Part shown: in pieces, positions 26,710 through 36,945 of the stretch
How the letters are laid out: every line of letters begins with the position of its first letter
Position numbering within the stretch: the first letter of the stretch is position 1
Source: an uncultured Flavobacteriaceae bacterium
GTDB taxonomy: Bacteria > Bacteroidota > Bacteroidia > Flavobacteriales > Flavobacteriaceae
Length of the DNA stretch: 64,000 nucleotides
Assembly: GCA_947494565.1 (NCBI GenBank)
Contig: CANLVG010000002.1
Coordinates: 434,001-498,000, forward strand
Reading direction: 5' to 3'
The notes under the pieces: generated by a model
The model's database searches: none
What the model was told of the DNA's origin: nothing
What the model saw: only the letters and a program-made list of their open reading frames with translations
Translations under genes and position numbers: made by a program

Positions 26710-27699
26710 ATGAAAGTAGCAGTCGTAGGCGCCACCGGAATGGTTGGTGAAGTGATGTTAAAAGTACTGGCCGAACGCAATTTTCCAGTGACGGAATTAC
26801 TTCTTGTGGCCTCTGAGCGTTCCGTGGGCAAAACCTTAGCTTATAAAGGAAAGGACTATACCATCATCGGATTGTCAGATGCCGTTGCCGCCCAACCGGA
26901 TATTGCCATTTTCTCAGCAGGTGGGGATACTTCATTGGAATGGGCTCCAAAATTTGCGGAAGTCGGTACCACTGTTATCGACAATTCATCCGCATGGCGT
27001 ATGGATCCTACAAAAAAGCTTGTGGTCCCAGAAATCAACGCGAATGAACTGACCACCACTGATAAAATCATTGCAAACCCCAATTGCTCTACCATTCAAC
27101 TGGTCATGGCCTTGGCACCCTTACATAAAAAGTATCAAATGAAGCGTGTTCTCGTGTCTACATACCAATCGGTATCAGGAACTGGAGTCAAAGCAGTCAG
27201 ACAATTGGAAAACGAGATTGCCGGAATTCAAGGGGAAATGGCCTACCCTTACCCCATCAATAGAAATGCCTTGCCTCATTGTGATGTGTTTCTTGAAAAT
27301 GGATATACCAAAGAAGAAATGAAGTTGGCCCGCGAACCCCAAAAAATATTGGATGACCGCACCTTTTCAGTTAGTGCAACAGCAGTACGTATACCAACTG
27401 CGGGCGGACATTCAGAATCGGTAAATGTGGAATTCCTGAACGATTTCGAACTCAACGAGGTGAGACGCCTATTGAACGACACCCCGGGAGTAACCGTACA
27501 AGATAATCCGGATACGAATACCTATCCGATGCCTATCTACGCCCACGACAAAGATGAGGTGTTTGTGGGTCGCATAAGAAGGGACGAAACACAACGTAAC
27601 ACCTTGAATATGTGGATTGTATCCGACAACCTTAGAAAGGGCGCAGCGACCAACGCAGTGCAGATAGCTGAATATTTGATTAAAAACCAATTGGTATAG
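26710..27699 (+). CDS. asd: Aspartate-semialdehyde dehydrogenase
   Basis: 329 residues, normal length. NADP-binding GATGMVGEVM at 8-17, the active-site Cys126 in IIANPNCSTIQ, and the catalytic His in PTAGGHSESVNV (about 237). It reduces aspartyl phosphate to aspartate semialdehyde in the lysine/threonine/methionine branch and diaminopimelate supply. Monocistronic: own promoter and a terminator at 27723-27758. Confidence 0.95.
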   Translation: MKVAVVGATGMVGEVMLKVLAERNFPVTELLLVASERSVGKTLAYKGKDYTIIGLSDAVAAQPDIAIFSAGGDTSLEWAPKFAEVGTTVIDNSSAWRMDPTKKLVVPEINANELTTTDKIIANPNCSTIQLVMALAPLHKKYQMKRVLVSTYQSVSGTGVKAVRQLENEIAGIQGEMAYPYPINRNALPHCDVFLENGYTKEEMKLAREPQKILDDRTFSVSATAVRIPTAGGHSESVNVEFLNDFELNEVRRLLNDTPGVTVQDNPDTNTYPMPIYAHDKDEVFVGRIRRDETQRNTLNMWIVSDNLRKGAATNAVQIAEYLIKNQLV

Positions 27700-27722
27700 G
27701 GTATGTAACCAGTCTGAATGTT

Positions 27723-27758
27723 AAAACCTTCAAAACGCTTCTGTTTTGGAGGTTTTTT
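27723..27758 (+). terminator. Intrinsic terminator after asd
   Basis: AAAACCTTCAAAAC pairs with GTTTTGGAGGTTTT (one G-U) and continues into a T-run. Confidence 0.88.
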
Positions 27759-27790
27759 AGTCTTATTTTTAAGCTGCTAAGATTCTGAAC

Positions 27791-29947
27791 ATGAAACATA
27801 TTATAGCATCTCTTTTACTAGTAATCACGCTTTTTGCGTGTAAAACCGAAACTAAAAAAGCATCTCTTACTGTGAACTATCCCGAAACCTCAAAAGCCGA
27901 CTCGATCGACACTTATTTTGGAACCGAAGTAAAAGACCCCTACCGTTGGCTCGAAGATGATCGCAGTTCGGAGACAGAAGTTTGGGTAAAAGAGCAAAAT
28001 CAGACCACTTTTGGCTATCTGGAGGCTATTCCTTTTCGAAACGACCTGAAAGATCGTCTAGAAAAATTATGGAATTATGAAAAGCTTGGAGCGCCGTTCA
28101 AAGAAGGTGCCTATACTTATTTCTCAAAAAATGATGGACTACAGAACCAATATGTAGTATATCGACAAAAGGAAGGTCTTGAAGCCGAGGTCTTTCTTGA
28201 TCCCAATACATTTTCAGAAGATGGTACTACCTCATTGGCAGGCCTAAGCTTTACGAAAGATGGTTCGCTTGCGGCATACCTCATTTCCGAAGCGGGAAGT
28301 GATTGGCGAAAAGCCATTGTAGTCGATACCGAAACTAAAGAAGTTGTTGAAGACACGCTTGTCGATATCAAATTCAGCGGTTTATCATGGCGTGGAAACA
28401 AGGGGTTCTATTACTCGAGCTACGACAAACCCGAGGGCAGTGAATTATCGAGCAAAACAGATCAGCACAAAGTATACTTTCACCAACTGGGGACTCCACA
28501 GGAACAAGACCAATTGATCTATGGCGGAAGACCGGACGAAAAACATCGCTACGTTGGGGCTAGTGTCTCAGAAGACGAGAAATATCTAATCCTTTCTGCA
28601 GCTACCTCAACCTCGGGAAACAAACTCTTTATTCAAGATTTAGAAGACCCGAACGGACTGCTTATTACCATTGTAGGGGACACGGAATCGGATAACTCCA
28701 TTATCGACAATGTAGGCTCCAAGCTCTACATCATGACGGACCGAAACGCCCCCAACACCAAAATCATCACCGTTGACGCCAAAAATCCGACCCCTGAAAA
28801 TTGGGTTGATTTCATTCCCGAAACCGAGAATGTGCTCACTCCCAACACCGGTGGGGGATACTTCTTTGCAGAATACATGGTGGATGCAATTTCTAAAATC
28901 TTGCAATACGACTATGACGGAAAATTAATCAGGGAAGTAGAACTTCCCGGCTTAGGAAGTGCTTCCGGATTCGGTGGCAAAAAGGAGGATGCCGAGTTTT
29001 ATTTTTCCTTTACCAACTATATCATTCCTGGTTCCTCCTATAAATACAACGTAGAAAAAGGCACCTATTCACTCCATTGGAAACCGGAAATCGATTTCAA
29101 TTCATCCGATTATGAAAGCAAGCAGGTGTTTTACACCTCTAAAGACGGTGCTGAAATTCCCATGATGATCACCCATAAAAAGGGCATTGAACTCAATGGG
29201 AAGAATCCGACCATTCTCTATGGGTACGGAGGGTTCAATGTGAGTCTTACCCCTTCATTTAGTATCGTCAACACGATTTGGATGGAACAGGGTGGAGTTT
29301 ACGCAGTTCCCAACATTCGAGGCGGTGGGGAGTACGGTAAAAAATGGCACAATGCCGGCACGAAATTACAAAAGCAGAATGTTTTTGATGACTTCATCGC
29401 GGCAGCTGAATACTTAATCGAAAAAAACTATACCTCATCAGATTACCTCGCTGTTAGAGGAGGTAGTAACGGCGGCCTCTTGGTAGGCGCCACGATGACG
29501 CAACGCCCTGACCTGATGAAAGTAGCACTACCAGCGGTAGGTGTTTTGGATATGTTACGCTATCATACGTTTACGGCAGGAGCAGGTTGGGCCTATGACT
29601 ATGGTACCGCCGAAGACAACAAGGAGATGTTCGAATACCTTAGGGGCTATTCCCCGGTTCACAATGTAAAAGCCGGAACCGCCTATCCCGCTACATTGAT
29701 TACGACCGGAGATCATGACGACAGGGTAGTACCTGCCCATAGTTTTAAATTTGCGGCGGAACTACAAGAAAAACAAACCGGAAAGAATCCGACCCTGATT
29801 CGAATAGAGACCAATGCAGGTCACGGCGCAGGCAAACCTACCGCCAAAATCATTGAGGAGTATGCTGATATTTTTGGTTTTACGCTCTACAATATGGGCT
29901 TTGAAGAACTCCCGAACAAATCGGTGTTAAAAGAATTTAAGGAGTGA
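27791..29947 (+). CDS. Prolyl oligopeptidase family serine peptidase (lipoprotein)
   Basis: 718 residues with a lipoprotein signal ([10 protein letters not shown], Cys17). DPYRWLEDD near residue 50 and the beta-propeller region mark the S9A family. The catalytic Ser559 is in RGGSNGG, the Asp near 643 in GDHDDRVVP and the His near 678 in NAGHGAG, so the triad is intact. Prolyl oligopeptidases cut short peptides after proline. As a lipoprotein it probably works in the periplasm or on the outer membrane, in peptide scavenging. Confidence 0.93.
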   Translation: MKHIIASLLLVITLFACKTETKKASLTVNYPETSKADSIDTYFGTEVKDPYRWLEDDRSSETEVWVKEQNQTTFGYLEAIPFRNDLKDRLEKLWNYEKLGAPFKEGAYTYFSKNDGLQNQYVVYRQKEGLEAEVFLDPNTFSEDGTTSLAGLSFTKDGSLAAYLISEAGSDWRKAIVVDTETKEVVEDTLVDIKFSGLSWRGNKGFYYSSYDKPEGSELSSKTDQHKVYFHQLGTPQEQDQLIYGGRPDEKHRYVGASVSEDEKYLILSAATSTSGNKLFIQDLEDPNGLLITIVGDTESDNSIIDNVGSKLYIMTDRNAPNTKIITVDAKNPTPENWVDFIPETENVLTPNTGGGYFFAEYMVDAISKILQYDYDGKLIREVELPGLGSASGFGGKKEDAEFYFSFTNYIIPGSSYKYNVEKGTYSLHWKPEIDFNSSDYESKQVFYTSKDGAEIPMMITHKKGIELNGKNPTILYGYGGFNVSLTPSFSIVNTIWMEQGGVYAVPNIRGGGEYGKKWHNAGTKLQKQNVFDDFIAAAEYLIEKNYTSSDYLAVRGGSNGGLLVGATMTQRPDLMKVALPAVGVLDMLRYHTFTAGAGWAYDYGTAEDNKEMFEYLRGYSPVHNVKAGTAYPATLITTGDHDDRVVPAHSFKFAAELQEKQTGKNPTLIRIETNAGHGAGKPTAKIIEEYADIFGFTLYNMGFEELPNKSVLKEFKE

Positions 29948-30096
29948 CCTCAATAATTTATTCCAATGTCCGTTTCTTATCTAAGGTGTGGACCTTAATC
30001 TTTATTCCCTAGAAATCAGTACTGGGATGCCCCACTAAAGATTACCAAAATCCAATGATAAAAAGGAAGTACGCTTAACCTTATCCCCATTCAAGA

Positions 30097-31074
30097 ATGC
30101 TACAAGTAGATCATGTTTCCTTTGCTTATGATGAGCTTCCGGTATTGGAAGACATCAATCTAAAAGTACGCCGTGGAGAACACGTCTCCCTCATCGGGGA
30201 GAGCGGTTGTGGTAAAAGCACCTTGCTCAAGATAATTTATGGACTTCTTCACATAAAGGTCGGGGAGGTCTATTGGGAAGAAACTCAAGTTCTTGGCCCA
30301 TTACACAATTTAGTGCCGGGAGAACCGTATATGAAATACCTCTCGCAGGACTTCGATTTGATGCCCTACACTACCGTTTTCGAAAACGTTAGTCAGTACC
30401 TATCGGTCTTTGAACCTGAAGAACTACAAGATCGCACACAAGAGCTCTTGGAAATGATCGAGATGACCGAGTTTGCCGATACCAAAGTTAGAACCTTGAG
30501 TGGGGGCCAACAACAACGTGTGGCCTTAGCAAGGGTATTGGCTCAACAGCCTCAAGTGTTGTTATTGGACGAGCCCTTTAGTCACATTGACAACTTTCAA
30601 AAAAACGGACTCCGAAGAAATTTGTTCTCTTATTTGAAAAAAGAGAATATTACCGTGCTTACAGCTACCCATGATCACAATGACATGTTACCGTTCGCCG
30701 ATCGCGTGATTGTTTTACGTGACAAAAAAATCATCGCCAAAGACACCCCTAAAAACCTATACCAGCACCCTAAAGACTTATATATTGCCTCACTTTTCGG
30801 AGAGGCGAACAAAATACCCATTAACATCATAAAGACATATGCCGATACCAAAAGACGTATCATCGTATATGCCCATGAATTCAAGGTTTCTGGAAAATCA
30901 GGACTCGAGGCAGTGGTGAATCAGTCCTATTTTATGGGTGGTCATTATTTGATCGAAGGCACTTATGAAGGCCAGAACATCTACTTTCATCATCACGGAC
31001 CCCTTGAAAAAGGCAAAGAGGTCTTTTTGAATGTTTCCATCGAAACCATTAACCAGCGCTTGGCGGTTACCTAA
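30097..31074 (+). CDS. ABC transporter ATP-binding protein
   Basis: 325 residues. Walker A GESGCGKST (34-42), Q-loop LSQDFDL, signature LSGGQQQR, Walker B VLLLDEP and the switch His in TATHDHND. The C-terminal ~90 residues look like a TOBE-type regulatory domain, placing it near the PotA/FbpC/CysA-like import ATPases. No permease or binding-protein gene is adjacent, so the substrate is open. arfB follows after six bases. Confidence 0.88.
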   Translation: MLQVDHVSFAYDELPVLEDINLKVRRGEHVSLIGESGCGKSTLLKIIYGLLHIKVGEVYWEETQVLGPLHNLVPGEPYMKYLSQDFDLMPYTTVFENVSQYLSVFEPEELQDRTQELLEMIEMTEFADTKVRTLSGGQQQRVALARVLAQQPQVLLLDEPFSHIDNFQKNGLRRNLFSYLKKENITVLTATHDHNDMLPFADRVIVLRDKKIIAKDTPKNLYQHPKDLYIASLFGEANKIPINIIKTYADTKRRIIVYAHEFKVSGKSGLEAVVNQSYFMGGHYLIEGTYEGQNIYFHHHGPLEKGKEVFLNVSIETINQRLAVT

Positions 31075-31080
31075 TGTGAC

Positions 31081-31485
31081 ATGAATCAATCCCTGCTTCT
31101 TCAAGAATTACAGTTCAAGGCCGTTCGCAGCAGCGGGGCCGGCGGACAACATGTGAACAAGGTATCCACAAAAATAGAATTATCATTTAGTGTCGCGAAT
31201 TCCAATGCCTTGTCCGATCTAGAGAAAGAACGCCTGTTTTTAAAGCTGGGGAATCGATTGACGAAAGCCGGCACCTTACTTATACAGTGTGATGAAAGTC
31301 GAAGTCAGCATAAAAACAAAGAACTGGCCATCAAACGCTTTTTGACCGTTTTGAAAGCTGCTTTGAAAGTTTCAAAAAAGAGAAAAAAGACCAAGCCTTC
31401 CAGAGCAGCTATCGAAAAACGACTGAAAGCCAAGAAAAAAGCTTCTCAAACAAAAGCCAATAGGGCCAAGCCATCCTTGGATTGA
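31081..31485 (+). CDS. arfB: Alternative ribosome-rescue factor / peptidyl-tRNA hydrolase ArfB
   Basis: 134 residues. The catalytic GGQ at 21-23 lies in SSGAGGQHVNKVSTKIEL, and the last ~40 residues are a very basic tail (KKRKKTKPSRAAIEKRLK) that in ArfB enters the empty mRNA channel. The factor releases stalled ribosomes lacking a stop codon. Read with the preceding ABC gene (six-base gap), probably only by proximity. Confidence 0.9.
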   Translation: MNQSLLLQELQFKAVRSSGAGGQHVNKVSTKIELSFSVANSNALSDLEKERLFLKLGNRLTKAGTLLIQCDESRSQHKNKELAIKRFLTVLKAALKVSKKRKKTKPSRAAIEKRLKAKKKASQTKANRAKPSLD

Positions 31486-31506
31486 TCAGGCTATATTCTT
31501 CAATTG

Positions 31507-32547
31507 TTACATGAGAATATCATTGACCGGTTGAATGGCCTCCGGTAATTCGGTTTCTCCCAACATCTCTCGTAAATCGATTTCAATGGTTCTACAAAGG
31601 GATAGCATCGGAATATCGTTTCCTAGCCCCTCAAAGGGATTTTCAGAATAATCACCCACCAACTCCATCATAAGATATACCCAACCCACCAGAATGGTAA
31701 AGGGAATGGATAACCACACCCCGAACTCACCTAATTTGGCGAACTCTGACACCATCCCGAAGGGCAAAAGAAAAATAAAGATGCCGATAAACACAAAGCT
31801 CATACTGCCATACTGTCGCGGTAATGGAAATTTCTTTATACGCTCACATTGCCCTTGAAAAGTATAAAAGTCACTGAGAATTTTTTGAAGTTCCATATGC
31901 CGGAAATCGTCAATTACATCTTGTGCTCTGAGTTCTTTCAAATCTTGGGACTGTTGATCTATGATTTGGGTCGCCGTATTTTTGTAGTTGATCAAACGTT
32001 GTAGTTCGTCTTCGGGTAAAAAAGCCTTCAATTCATCTTCCGTTATCCCGTCATTGAACAACCCAACACCCCAATGCTTCATGCGTCTTTTCGCTTCCCT
32101 TGCCACAAGCCTACCCTGATTCACATGCTCCCATTGGGTTGGGATGAGCAACTGACTCCTCAAAGCGTACAACCAGCCGATATGTCGGTAGATCATTTTT
32201 TTTTGAAGCGATCTTAACGTGGCATCCTCGACCTTTTCCGTCCGAAACTGATTGCTGATATACCCGCGAATGGCGGCTCCCCATGAACGACTTGAATTGA
32301 CAATGGCTCCCCAAATCTTTCGGGCCTCCCATAATCTGTCGTAGGCACTGTTGTTCTTGAAACCGACATAGAAGGCTACAGCCGTTCCGATAACCGATAA
32401 GGGCAACCACGGAATGACCATCCAATCTTTCAAACCGGTAAACTGATAGAGCACGGCGGTACCAATGGCCCAAGTGGCGAGCCAAACCAAATGACCACCG
32501 CTGAAACGCAGTATCGATTTTAGACCAAAATTCTTTTTTACATACAT
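31507..32547 (-). CDS. Bestrophin family ion channel
   Basis: 346 residues with four main hydrophobic segments. The family signature is visible in GFKNNSAYDRLWEARKIWGAIVNSSR (in sense) and in the C-terminal YLMMELVGDYSENPFEG, the region of the bestrophin Ca/gate motif. Bacterial members form pentameric cation or anion channels. Physiological role unknown. Convergent with arfB. Confidence 0.88.
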   Translation of the reverse strand: MYVKKNFGLKSILRFSGGHLVWLATWAIGTAVLYQFTGLKDWMVIPWLPLSVIGTAVAFYVGFKNNSAYDRLWEARKIWGAIVNSSRSWGAAIRGYISNQFRTEKVEDATLRSLQKKMIYRHIGWLYALRSQLLIPTQWEHVNQGRLVAREAKRRMKHWGVGLFNDGITEDELKAFLPEDELQRLINYKNTATQIIDQQSQDLKELRAQDVIDDFRHMELQKILSDFYTFQGQCERIKKFPLPRQYGSMSFVFIGIFIFLLPFGMVSEFAKLGEFGVWLSIPFTILVGWVYLMMELVGDYSENPFEGLGNDIPMLSLCRTIEIDLREMLGETELPEAIQPVNDILM

Positions 32548-32605
32548 ATGAATCGGTTTTTAGCTCGTATAGCACCCTGAATCAGGTGTTTTTGAGATAA
32601 CGTTA

Positions 32606-33640
32606 TCATGACTCCCACCATTTTTTGTTGATGTGGGAATCATAGTTCACTACAGCTCCCATTAAGGGGTATATCTGCCGCACCTTTTGCTCTTCCGATG
32701 CCTTGACAAAACGTTCTATAGGGTCTGTCCAACGATGTTGCGCTAAAGCGAATCCGGCCCAATGAACAGGCATGATACGCTTTGCTCCGGCATCTTGGGC
32801 GGCTTGCACCGACTCTTCAGGAAACATGTGTATCTGATGCCAATTCTCATTGTATTGCCCACACTCCATAAACGCAAAATCAAAAGGCCCTAATTTTAGC
32901 CCTACTTCCTTAAAATGGTCACCATAACCACTATCACCACTAAAGTAGATCCTTTCAGCCGCTGTTTTCAATACCCAACCGCCCCATAGCGACTTTGCAC
33001 GATCGGTCAAACCCCTACCCGAAAAATGTCGCGTTGGTGTAAAAGTGATTGAAATACCCGCATAACTGGTCGTATTCCACCAATCGAATTCCCTTATTTT
33101 TTCTTTGACTATCCCCCACTTTTGCAAATGCCTAGAACAACCTAAAGCAACATAATATTCCTTCACCTTAGGAAGCAATAGCGCTATACTCTCCAAGTCT
33201 AAATGATCATAGTGGTCATGGGTCAACAGTACCAAATCTATTTCAGGAAAGTCGTTGATAAGTGTCAAGGTGTTCTCCGAAAACCTCTTAATCGGCACTG
33301 GTGAAATAGGTCCGGCATTGGGTCCGAACATTGGATCGATCAAGATCGTCTTATTGGCCATTCGGAGCAACACTACGGAATGGCCATACCAAACAAACTT
33401 CATCCGATCGGAAGGCTTCAAGAATGCCTCTTTGTCAAAAGGGAGTATCGGTAGCGGCTCTTGGGGTTCGCGTCCTTTTTTTTCGAAAAACTGCTTGTAC
33501 AGCAATTTGGGCAACTGTAATGGGCTTATGCTCATCCCTGTTTCCTCCAAATTCACGAATTTTTTCCCGTCCCACTGTTCGGATCGACTATACTCCTGTT
33601 CCAGCGTTTTTGAGACTTTCCCACCAAACTGCTTTGTCAT
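32606..33640 (-). CDS. MBL-fold metallo-hydrolase (UlaG/NAPE-PLD-like)
   Basis: 344 residues. LVLLTHDHYDHLDLES carries the HxHxDH motif, ILIDPMFG and FSGDSGYG give further ligands, and IMPVHWAGF a later His. The layout resembles NAPE-hydrolysing phospholipase D-like beta-lactamase-fold enzymes. Substrate unknown. It follows the molybdenum-hydroxylase genes by 23 bp in the same direction and is probably part of that operon. Confidence 0.85.
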   Translation of the reverse strand: MTKQFGGKVSKTLEQEYSRSEQWDGKKFVNLEETGMSISPLQLPKLLYKQFFEKKGREPQEPLPILPFDKEAFLKPSDRMKFVWYGHSVVLLRMANKTILIDPMFGPNAGPISPVPIKRFSENTLTLINDFPEIDLVLLTHDHYDHLDLESIALLLPKVKEYYVALGCSRHLQKWGIVKEKIREFDWWNTTSYAGISITFTPTRHFSGRGLTDRAKSLWGGWVLKTAAERIYFSGDSGYGDHFKEVGLKLGPFDFAFMECGQYNENWHQIHMFPEESVQAAQDAGAKRIMPVHWAGFALAQHRWTDPIERFVKASEEQKVRQIYPLMGAVVNYDSHINKKWWES

Positions 33641-33663
33641 ACGCTTCTTGCTTCTTTTATCAT

Positions 33664-35823
33664 TTAGGCTAATTTTAAAGGCATTTCACGAAGCCGCTGC
33701 CCGGTAAGTCTAAAAACGGCATTGGCCACCGCAGCGCCAATTGGTCCTAACGGCGGTTCTCCAACGGCACCTGGTTTATCATCATTTTGCAACAAGACCA
33801 CATCGATTTCCTTTGGTGCATGCTTCATCAAGGCCATTTGATAAGGCCCATAAATGGTTGGGGTCAACTGGCCATCTTCCACATTCATCTTTTCGAATAG
33901 GGCCGCACTCATTCCCATAATAATCGCTCCCTCACATTGGGCACGTACTTGATCCGGATTGACTGCGATTCCGGGGTCCATTGCACAGGTCACCCTATGT
34001 ACCTTGATTTCCTTGTTCGATATGGATACTTCAACGACTTGGGCGCAAGGGGTATTGGCGTCGGTAGAGGCGGCGAAGCCCATAGCCCTTCCATCAATGA
34101 CCTCATCGGTATAGCCTGATTTTTCAACCACCGCCTTAATCACCTCCTTTAGCCGAAAACCTCTGGTATCGTCTTGAATCTGAGCCAACCGAAACTCGGC
34201 AGGGTTCTTCTCCGCGGCTATGGCCAGTTCATCGACAAAACTCTCAATGGCGAAAGTGTTCGCCAACAGCCCTAGACTACGCCACCAGCTTGTGGCAAAG
34301 GGAAGGGTCACACGCCATGAAATGGTTCTGAAATTGGGTATGGCCCCATACTGGATCATCCCGCCCCTCCAAGCACCTAAATCGGCCCCAAGAATTGGAG
34401 CGGCAATAGCAGGCAACATAGGAGATCCAAAAGCAACATCACCACTAGAAACGTTATGTTCGATTGCCGCTATCATTCCACTTTCGGTCAACTTTGCTTT
34501 TAACACATGATGGGTCGGGGGCCGAAACGTATCGTTTTGAAACTCTTCTTTTCTTGTAAAGAAACATTTTACGGGTTTGCCGACTATTTTAGACATCACT
34601 GCCGCTTGTATCGCATTGGGCGTATGTAATCTACGGCCAAAACCGCCCCCTAGAAAAGTAGGGACGATGTTGACCTTGTCTTTCTCGAAATCTAATCGCT
34701 CCGCGATTTCATCTCGGGTGATTTTGACGACCTGAGTCGACATATATATCGTAGCCTTATTCGATTCTACATGGGCCAAGGCCCCATTTGGTTCTATTTG
34801 GGCATGTGCCCCTATGGGGCTTTTATATTCTTGAACAATGATTCTTTCTTCTTCATTTAATAGGCTTTCAGCATCACCTTCCTCTTGAATCACGAAAGGT
34901 TCTCCTTGACCTACGGCGATCATGGCCTCTATATCGGCTGTCTGCCAATCACGCTCCACCTTCCAGTTTACTTCAATGGCATCTTTGGCATTCTCGGCTT
35001 CGATCAAGCTATTGGCCACCACCCCTACAAAATCAGGTTCTTTGATTATTTTGATGACTCCGGGCATTGCTTCTGCCTTTGAAATGTCGGCATCGATGTA
35101 CTTCGCCCCAATCGCCGAAGAACGTACAACGGCACCATATAGCATATCTGGCAAGGTAGCGTCCATTCCAAAAATGGGCGCCCCGAATACCTTGTCCTTC
35201 AAATCTAAACGCGGAATGGGTTTACCTATGTACCGATACGATTTCATATCCTTTAAATCAGGAATGTCCGGCACCTCCCATTCAGATACGTTCTGCGCTA
35301 CCTCTGCATATGTCATGGTTTTTCCATCACCGGAAACGACCCCATTTTCTATCGTCAGTTGTTCAGATGGAAGTTCCATTTTATCTGCAGCCTTGTTCTT
35401 TAGCATCTCACGCATGGTAGCGGCCAATTCACGTAACGGAACCCATAAAGAAGATACGGAAGTACTGCCGCCCGTAGCAAAGCTGTCCATATTACCGGAA
35501 GCCGTGGTCGCATGCACCACTTTTATTTGTTCTATGGATACTTCAAGTTCATCGGCGGCCATTTGGGCTAGACTTGTAAAGGTTCCTTGACCCATTTCGA
35601 CTTTCGGACTGTACAAAACGATTCTATTGTCCTCAGTCACCTCGAACCAGATAATCGGCGAACTCGTATCCCCCAAATAAGGGGTTTCCCCTGAATCAAC
35701 GGCCCCGGCGATAACCCTCCGAATCGGATTTCTGAATAGATAGGTTCCCACAGCAAGAACACCTACCGTACCTAAGGTACCGCGAACCAAGAACTTTCTC
35801 CGGGATGTTCTTTTCTTGCTCAT
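33664..35823 (-). CDS. Molybdenum hydroxylase large subunit (isoquinoline 1-oxidoreductase beta-like)
   Basis: 719 residues with a twin-arginine signal (TSRRKFLVRGTLG), so the folded Mo enzyme is exported to the periplasm. The xanthine-oxidase-type Mo domains show GQGTFTSLAQMAADEL, GGGFGRRLHTPNAIQAAV and, near the end, GEPPLGPIGAAVANAV with the catalytic Glu. Length matches IorB-type subunits. It should hydroxylate an N-heteroaromatic or oxidise an aldehyde with water as oxygen donor. Gene order with the 2Fe-2S subunit and a cytochrome c indicates electron flow to the respiratory chain. Confidence 0.9.
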   Translation of the reverse strand: MSKKRTSRRKFLVRGTLGTVGVLAVGTYLFRNPIRRVIAGAVDSGETPYLGDTSSPIIWFEVTEDNRIVLYSPKVEMGQGTFTSLAQMAADELEVSIEQIKVVHATTASGNMDSFATGGSTSVSSLWVPLRELAATMREMLKNKAADKMELPSEQLTIENGVVSGDGKTMTYAEVAQNVSEWEVPDIPDLKDMKSYRYIGKPIPRLDLKDKVFGAPIFGMDATLPDMLYGAVVRSSAIGAKYIDADISKAEAMPGVIKIIKEPDFVGVVANSLIEAENAKDAIEVNWKVERDWQTADIEAMIAVGQGEPFVIQEEGDAESLLNEEERIIVQEYKSPIGAHAQIEPNGALAHVESNKATIYMSTQVVKITRDEIAERLDFEKDKVNIVPTFLGGGFGRRLHTPNAIQAAVMSKIVGKPVKCFFTRKEEFQNDTFRPPTHHVLKAKLTESGMIAAIEHNVSSGDVAFGSPMLPAIAAPILGADLGAWRGGMIQYGAIPNFRTISWRVTLPFATSWWRSLGLLANTFAIESFVDELAIAAEKNPAEFRLAQIQDDTRGFRLKEVIKAVVEKSGYTDEVIDGRAMGFAASTDANTPCAQVVEVSISNKEIKVHRVTCAMDPGIAVNPDQVRAQCEGAIIMGMSAALFEKMNVEDGQLTPTIYGPYQMALMKHAPKEIDVVLLQNDDKPGAVGEPPLGPIGAAVANAVFRLTGQRLREMPLKLA

Positions 35824-35826
35824 GGG

Positions 35827-36321
35827 CTATGATGTTTGGGTTTCAGTGGATGCATTCATTACGGCCTGTAATTCCGCCGCCTTGTGTATCGCCTTTCGCA
35901 TACGATAATAGGTGGCGCAGCGGCATACGTTAATGATATTCTGGTCTATCTCTTCATCGGTCGGATTGGGAACCTTGTTCAGTAGGGCCGCAGTGGCCAT
36001 CATGAAGCCGGGCTGACAGTACCCGCATTGGGGTACGACCTCTTCGATCCATGCCTGCTGCACAGGATGCGGATTTTGTTCATTTCCCAATCCTTCAATA
36101 GTGGTTACCTCTTTTCCCTCAACAAATTTTATCGCATACGAACAAGAACGAACCGCTTCTCCACCTACATGCAAAGTACAAGCTCCACAGGCCGCTTTGC
36201 CGCAACCGAATTTGGTGCCTTTAAGGTCAAGTATATCTCGAACCACCCATAGCAAAGGCGTGTTTTCATCGGCTATTTCTATTGATTGCGCAGTTCCGTT
36301 TATGGTAAATGATATCTTCAT
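35827..36321 (-). CDS. (2Fe-2S)-binding subunit of the molybdenum hydroxylase
   Basis: 164 residues with two iron-sulfur domains: an N-terminal plant-ferredoxin-like one (GTKFGCGKAACGACTLHVGG plus a later Cys) and a C-terminal helical one (CGYCQPGFM and CRCATYYRMRKAI). It passes electrons from the Mo site to a periplasmic cytochrome. No Tat signal of its own, consistent with co-export on the large subunit. Three bases separate it from the Mo-subunit start. Confidence 0.93.
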   Translation of the reverse strand: MKISFTINGTAQSIEIADENTPLLWVVRDILDLKGTKFGCGKAACGACTLHVGGEAVRSCSYAIKFVEGKEVTTIEGLGNEQNPHPVQQAWIEEVVPQCGYCQPGFMMATAALLNKVPNPTDEEIDQNIINVCRCATYYRMRKAIHKAAELQAVMNASTETQTS

Positions 36322-36338
36322 GGTGTGCTATTTAGCTA

Positions 36339-36944
36339 TTAATCCTCAGGTACTATGGCACCGTTTTCAATCCATTCCTTTACAGCCGCCCGGTATTCTT
36401 CCAAAGGAACCGGTGGGGGTTCTCTGGGAATCCCTTGGGCATCTACCCCCGGTTTCCATGCCCAGAGCACCAGCTCATGCTCAGTCAGGTGATGTTCCAG
36501 TTCGGTTAGGCTTCGGTCGCCATTGTGCTGTCTATTGAGCATTGATCGGGCAATTTCGTTCCTGGTGAGTCCTTCCCATTTCATTTTATCAGGGGCAAGT
36601 GACCATTCAGGGGCTCCTGGAACACCTGAATACCTATTGTTTTCGGTTTGATGACAGGTGGTGCAATTTGTGGCTTGGTAACCAAGGTTGTTTTCGCCAC
36701 GAGCCATCCCGAAGTAATGCGGATGACGGTCATCCCCTTGTTTTGGAATATTGTCACTAGGATGACAATTGACGCAGCGGGGACTCATCAATACGTCCAT
36801 CATTTTGTGGTACGCCTCATCTTCAACGGGATTATCCAATAGTACAGAAAGGTTTTCTCCCTTTGTTGACGGATAGCTCATTGCGACTACAACTCCCATC
36901 AAAAGAAAGCCAAAGAACATATATCCAAATGCTGATTTTCCCAT
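36339..36944 (-). CDS. Membrane-anchored di-heme cytochrome c
   Basis: 201 residues: one N-terminal membrane helix (about 5-22), then two CxxCH heme motifs, CVNCH (57-61) and CTTCH (94-98), with no further domain of note. It sits between the TetR gene and the iron-sulfur subunit and is likely the electron acceptor of the hydroxylase, as cytochromes are in isoquinoline oxidoreductase-like operons. TetR precedes it by two bases. Confidence 0.85.
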   Translation of the reverse strand: MGKSAFGYMFFGFLLMGVVVAMSYPSTKGENLSVLLDNPVEDEAYHKMMDVLMSPRCVNCHPSDNIPKQGDDRHPHYFGMARGENNLGYQATNCTTCHQTENNRYSGVPGAPEWSLAPDKMKWEGLTRNEIARSMLNRQHNGDRSLTELEHHLTEHELVLWAWKPGVDAQGIPREPPPVPLEEYRAAVKEWIENGAIVPED

Positions 36945-36945
36945 A

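Noticed and set aside
34922-35590. A 222-codon plus-strand frame inside the Mo-subunit gene
   Set aside because: Antisense shadow of a conserved hydroxylase; Ser-rich composition with no domain.
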